A stretch of DNA of 23,817 bases from Bacillota bacterium (GTDB taxonomy: Bacteria; Bacillota; Clostridia; Oscillospirales; Acutalibacteraceae): assembly GCA_023401495.1 (NCBI GenBank), contig JAEXDU010000122.1, forward strand, positions 1 through 23,817, in the 5' to 3' direction. Below the pieces are notes generated by a model. It searched no databases, was not told the DNA's origin, and worked only from the letters and a program-made list of their open reading frames with translations. Positions 21,035-23,817 of the stretch are shown piece by piece. The stretch's first letter is position 1. Each line of letters begins with the position of its first letter. A program made the position numbers and the translations under genes.

Positions 21035-22423
21035 ATGAGCAAATTCATGGATAAAGTACAGGCAGGGGCCCTTGACCTTACACTGGATTATGTGCTGAAA
21101 TCCCCTGCAAAAAACTTTTCTATGCTGGTAGATTGGGCGGAACGATTTAATGTTTCGGGAGAATATAAAAACGCAATTAAGGTAATCCATCCCATTGCTT
21201 CCGATCCCCAAAACATATGGAACCGCTACGTAGTTCATCTATGTGATGAAGTGGACCATGAGGTGCTGAAAGCTACAGTACGTAATTTTTTTGTGAATGC
21301 CAGCCTCGCAGGAACCAGAAAGCAGGAAGAAAGTCGCCAGAAGTACGGATGCAACATTCCATGGGCGATTCTAATGGATCCCACCTCCGCCTGCAATCTT
21401 CAATGCACCGGCTGCTGGGCTGCCGAATACGGCAACAAACTGAATATGAGCTATGAAGAGCTGGACTCTATCATTACCCAGGCGAATGAGTTGGGCAGCT
21501 ATATGTTCCTGTATTCCGGCGGCGAACCGCTGGTACGCAAGAAGGACATTATTCGTCTGTGCGAAGCGCACCCGGACTGCCAATTCACCGCGTTCACCAA
21601 CGGTACACTGATTGATGAAGCGTTTGCCGAGGATATGCTCCGGGTGAAAAACTTCATTCCAGCCATCAGCGTGGAGGGTTTTGAAACCGATACGGATTTT
21701 CGCAGGGGCAAGGGAACCTTCGCCAAGGTAGAACAGGCCATGTCGATTCTAAAGAAAAGAAAGCTGCCCTTTGGAATCTCTTGCTGTTATACCAGCAAGA
21801 ATACCGAAATAATCGGCAGTGAAGAATATTTTGACCAGATGATCGCGTGGGGTGCCCGATTCTGTTGGTTCTTCACCTATATGCCTATAGGCAAGGAAGC
21901 GGTTCCAGAACTGATGGTTTCACCCGAACAGCGGAAATTCATGTATGAACAGATTCGAAAATTCCGGGAAACAAAGCCCATTTTTACACTGGATTTTTGG
22001 AATGACGGCGAGTATTCTCAAGGTTGTCTTGCCGGAGGAAGAGTATATCTTCATATCAACGCCAACGGCGACTATGAGCCCTGTGCTTTCATCCACTACT
22101 CCGATTCCAACATCCGTGAAAAGACCCTGCTGGAAGCGCTGCAGGCTCCGCTTTTTAAAGCGTATCAGGCAGGACAGCCTTGGAATAGAAACCACCTGCG
22201 CCCCTGCCCTCTGCTGGATAACCCAAATGCATTGATCAGTGCGGTCGAAAGCTCCGGCGCCCGATCCACCGATCTGCAGAATCCGGAAGATGTACGGGAT
22301 TTGGCAGCCAAATGCGAGAAGCCTGCCAAACACTGGGCTCCTGTAGCCGATGAGCTTTGGTCCTGCTCCCACGATCGTATGGGCTGCAATGGCTGCTGCT
22401 CAGAAAGGGTAAGTGGATTATGA
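21035..22423 (+). CDS. Radical SAM protein with twitch/SPASM-like C-terminus
   Basis: 462-aa enzyme. Seen: an N-terminal helical region (1-105) of unknown role, the radical SAM cluster motif CNLQCTGC (Cys120, 124, 127) inside DPTSACNLQCTGCWAAEYG, the SAM-binding SGGEPLVRK loop, and a C-terminal INANGDYEPC/GCLAGG twitch-type iron-sulfur region. The last residues LWSCSHDRMGCNGCC give four more cysteines. The text matches a family I remember as widespread in gut Clostridia with no known reaction. AGGAG precedes the ATG. Its stop overlaps the metK start by 4 nt, coupling it to supply of its co-substrate. Substrate unknown; a peptide or lipid modification is possible. Confidence 0.9.
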   Translation: MSKFMDKVQAGALDLTLDYVLKSPAKNFSMLVDWAERFNVSGEYKNAIKVIHPIASDPQNIWNRYVVHLCDEVDHEVLKATVRNFFVNASLAGTRKQEESRQKYGCNIPWAILMDPTSACNLQCTGCWAAEYGNKLNMSYEELDSIITQANELGSYMFLYSGGEPLVRKKDIIRLCEAHPDCQFTAFTNGTLIDEAFAEDMLRVKNFIPAISVEGFETDTDFRRGKGTFAKVEQAMSILKKRKLPFGISCCYTSKNTEIIGSEEYFDQMIAWGARFCWFFTYMPIGKEAVPELMVSPEQRKFMYEQIRKFRETKPIFTLDFWNDGEYSQGCLAGGRVYLHINANGDYEPCAFIHYSDSNIREKTLLEALQAPLFKAYQAGQPWNRNHLRPCPLLDNPNALISAVESSGARSTDLQNPEDVRDLAAKCEKPAKHWAPVADELWSCSHDRMGCNGCCSERVSGL

Positions 22424-23616
22424 GGGGACGTCTTTTCACTTCGGAATCTGTAACGGAAGGGCATCCCGACAAGCTGTGTGATTGTGTGGCGGATGCAATA
22501 TTGGACGCCCTGCTGGAGCAGGATACAGAATCCCGCTGTGCCTGCGAAGTCACCGCCTCTTCAGATGAGCTTCACATTATGGGGGAAATAAGTACAACGG
22601 CACAGGTGGATTATGAGGCAGTTGCACGTAATACCATTCGTGAAATCGGATATGACCGGCCCGAATACGGATTTTGTGCCGACACCATAACCGTCCGTAT
22701 TTCATTGCATCAGCAATCCTCTGATATTGCCATGGGTATAGACTGCTCCTTTGAGGGAAAGCAGAATGGTCTTCAAGAACTGGGCGCTGGAGATCAGGGC
22801 ATGATGTTTGGATATGCCTGCAATGAAACACCCGAACGGATGCCGCTTGCCATTTCGCTGGCACACGCCTTGACATACCGATTGACTGAGGTGCGCAAAT
22901 CGGGGCTTCTGCCTTATCTGCGGCCCGATGGGAAATCTCAGGTAACGGTGGAATATGACAGCAACAATCAGCCGGTTCGCATTCATACCGTCGTTGTCAG
23001 CGCACAACATGATCCGGATATCGACATGGCGCAGCTGAAGCAGGATATTATCAGTGAGGTCATTATGAAAGCGATCCCAGCGGGGCTTTGGGATGAAAAT
23101 ACAAAATTTCTTATCAATCCAACTGGCCGCTTTGTTTTGGGTGGGCCCACTGCCGATACAGGTCTAACCGGACGAAAGATTATCGTAGATACCTACGGCG
23201 GTTATGCCCGGCACGGCGGCGGGGCATTTTCCGGCAAAGATCCCACCAAAGTGGACCGAAGCGCCGCTTACATGGCACGCTTTCTTGCGAAAAATGTCGT
23301 AGCAGCCCGACTTGCCAGCCGCTGTGAGATTCAACTCAGTTATGCTATCGGCATGGCCGAACCAGTCAGTCTGATGGTGGATACCTTTGGTACCGGTAAT
23401 GTACCGGACAGAGAAATGGAAGAGGTTTTTCTGAACGGTATGGTGCTTACTCCCTCAGACATCATTGAAACGCTGTCCCTGCGTGAACCGTGTTATCGGC
23501 AAACAGCCGCATATGGTCATTTCGGCAGGTTCCGCAAAAGATGTACCTGGGAATCAGAAGATATTGCGATGACACTATCTCATCACTTTGCAATGAAAAG
23601 AATGGCAGTACAATAA
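22420..23616 (+). CDS. metK: S-adenosylmethionine synthetase
   Basis: 398 aa, full length for MetK. It makes S-adenosylmethionine from methionine and ATP. Seen: FTSESVTEGHPDK (GHPDK at 14-18), GAGDQGMMFGYA, GPTADTGLTGRKIIVDTYGG, and GGGAFSGKDPTKVDRSAAY, covering the ATP, metal and phosphate sites. The start is ATG 22420, overlapping the radical SAM stop (ATGA); the frame is open further up to 22357, but that is shadow of the neighbour. The canonical HPDKICDQ text reads HPDKLCDC here, a mild divergence. Whether it is the only metK of the genome cannot be seen; pairing with a radical SAM gene suggests a possibly dedicated copy. Confidence 0.95.
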   Translation: MRGRLFTSESVTEGHPDKLCDCVADAILDALLEQDTESRCACEVTASSDELHIMGEISTTAQVDYEAVARNTIREIGYDRPEYGFCADTITVRISLHQQSSDIAMGIDCSFEGKQNGLQELGAGDQGMMFGYACNETPERMPLAISLAHALTYRLTEVRKSGLLPYLRPDGKSQVTVEYDSNNQPVRIHTVVVSAQHDPDIDMAQLKQDIISEVIMKAIPAGLWDENTKFLINPTGRFVLGGPTADTGLTGRKIIVDTYGGYARHGGGAFSGKDPTKVDRSAAYMARFLAKNVVAARLASRCEIQLSYAIGMAEPVSLMVDTFGTGNVPDREMEEVFLNGMVLTPSDIIETLSLREPCYRQTAAYGHFGRFRKRCTWESEDIAMTLSHHFAMKRMAVQ

Positions 23617-23623
23617 GGGGAAC

Positions 23624-23817
23624 GTGAAAAACCAAGGCTATACAGAGTGGATGTATGTCTTGCTCTGTATGGCCTTGACTTATATTCCATGTCAGGTAAA
23701 AATATTTTCACACCACCAAACACCAAAGAGAAAAATCATATTGCTTTCGATGCTGTTTGTTACCTTTATAACCTTTATATCAAAAAAGTTTGGCGAACAG
23801 CTATGCTGCCCGCCAAA
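23624..23817 (+). CDS. Possible partial ORF at the right edge, unrecognised
   Basis: A GTG at 23624 opens a frame with no stop to the window end (64 codons). AAGGGG lies only 3 nt upstream, which is close. The product has two moderately hydrophobic stretches (MYVLLCMALTYIPC and KIILLSMLFVTFITFI). Against it: a 15-bp hairpin and the repeat copy 2 lie inside it, and the repeat is non-coding elsewhere. More likely intergenic DNA. Confidence 0.2.
   Translation, partial: MKNQGYTEWMYVLLCMALTYIPCQVKIFSHHQTPKRKIILLSMLFVTFITFISKKFGEQLCCPP
23633..23677 (-). terminator. Hairpin downstream of metK, terminator-like on the minus strand
   Basis: CAAGGCTATACAGAG (23633-23647) pairs with CTCTGTATGGCCTTG (23663-23677) over 15 bp with one G-U pair, 15-nt loop. 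The plus-strand 3' side has no T-run, but on the minus strand the stem is followed by GTTTTTC, so it best fits the end of a leftward transcript from beyond the window, or an mRNA-stabilising end of metK. Confidence 0.55.
23779..23817. repeat. Copy 2 of the dispersed hairpin repeat, cut by the window edge
   Basis: Same orientation as copy 1 at 6914-6960. Positions from TTGGCG to CGCCAA, including the inner CAGC-TAT-GCTG stem-loop, are identical in both copies (27 nt). In the outer stem the copy-1 C-G pair is T-A here (GTTTGGCG with CGCCAAA), a compensatory change that keeps pairing. CTTTTTTGAT follows the hairpin on the minus strand. The right outer arm lies outside the window. Confidence 0.8.

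Noticed and set aside
20846..21035. 27-residue peptide as a RiPP precursor for the downstream radical SAM enzyme
   Set aside because: The sequence is a plain TM helix with a Lys/Arg tail, lacks a leader/core arrangement or modifiable residues such as Cys, Thr or Tyr, and a terminator separates the two genes.

Overview
The window looks like a chromosomal segment of a low-to-medium GC Gram-positive anaerobe, class Clostridia, probably Oscillospirales. The basis is strong GGAGG-type ribosome binding sites, lipoprotein signal peptides with N-terminal lipoboxes, Clostridia-like radical SAM and two-component proteins, and tightly packed operons. Assignment below class level is inference.

Region 1 (1-6618, minus strand): an operon read right to left. 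It encodes a HAD hydrolase, an RpiR-type regulator (TTG start inside the preceding gene), a metallo-beta-lactamase-fold hydrolase, a family-5 peptide-type binding lipoprotein, two permeases, and an ATPase cut by the window edge. It is probably an RpiR-controlled oligopeptide or amino-sugar-peptide import and processing unit. Region 2 (6619-7445): a non-coding stretch with a long hairpin repeat, then the C-terminal remnant of a TctA-type permease, then a promoter region with a 28-bp perfect palindrome.

Region 3 (7446-13579, plus strand): a LacI-family regulator, a calcineurin-like phosphodiesterase, a PhnD-type binding lipoprotein, PhnC-type ATPase, two PhnE-type permeases and a Cys-based phosphatase. 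I read it as a substrate-induced system that imports a phosphorylated organic compound and dephosphorylates it in the cytosol. Region 4 (13580-15838): a terminator, gene debris (including the N-terminus of a DUF255/thioredoxin-domain protein hidden in and behind the 3' end of an NAD-dependent epimerase-like gene), the epimerase-like gene, and a small permuted NlpC/P60 (papain-like) protein.

Region 5 (15839-20974): a candidate uncharacterised envelope-stress regulon. A polytopic membrane protein, an OmpR-type regulator and a short-loop histidine kinase form one operon. They are followed by two paralogous two-TM proteins flanking a third small membrane protein, an ORF with 11-residue repeats, and a 27-residue membrane peptide. 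A shared 17-nt motif of the form AACAATTYTCAARCAAW lies upstream of the divergent papain-like gene, the TCS operon and the 116-aa membrane protein, each time ahead of a -10 box with no good -35 box. A weaker copy precedes the first paralog. This is the most interesting part of the window.

Region 6 (21035-23817): a radical SAM protein with a twitch/SPASM-like C-terminus and additional C-terminal cysteines, overlapped by 4 nt by a complete S-adenosylmethionine synthetase gene. The window ends inside a second copy of the hairpin repeat first seen at 6914-6960.
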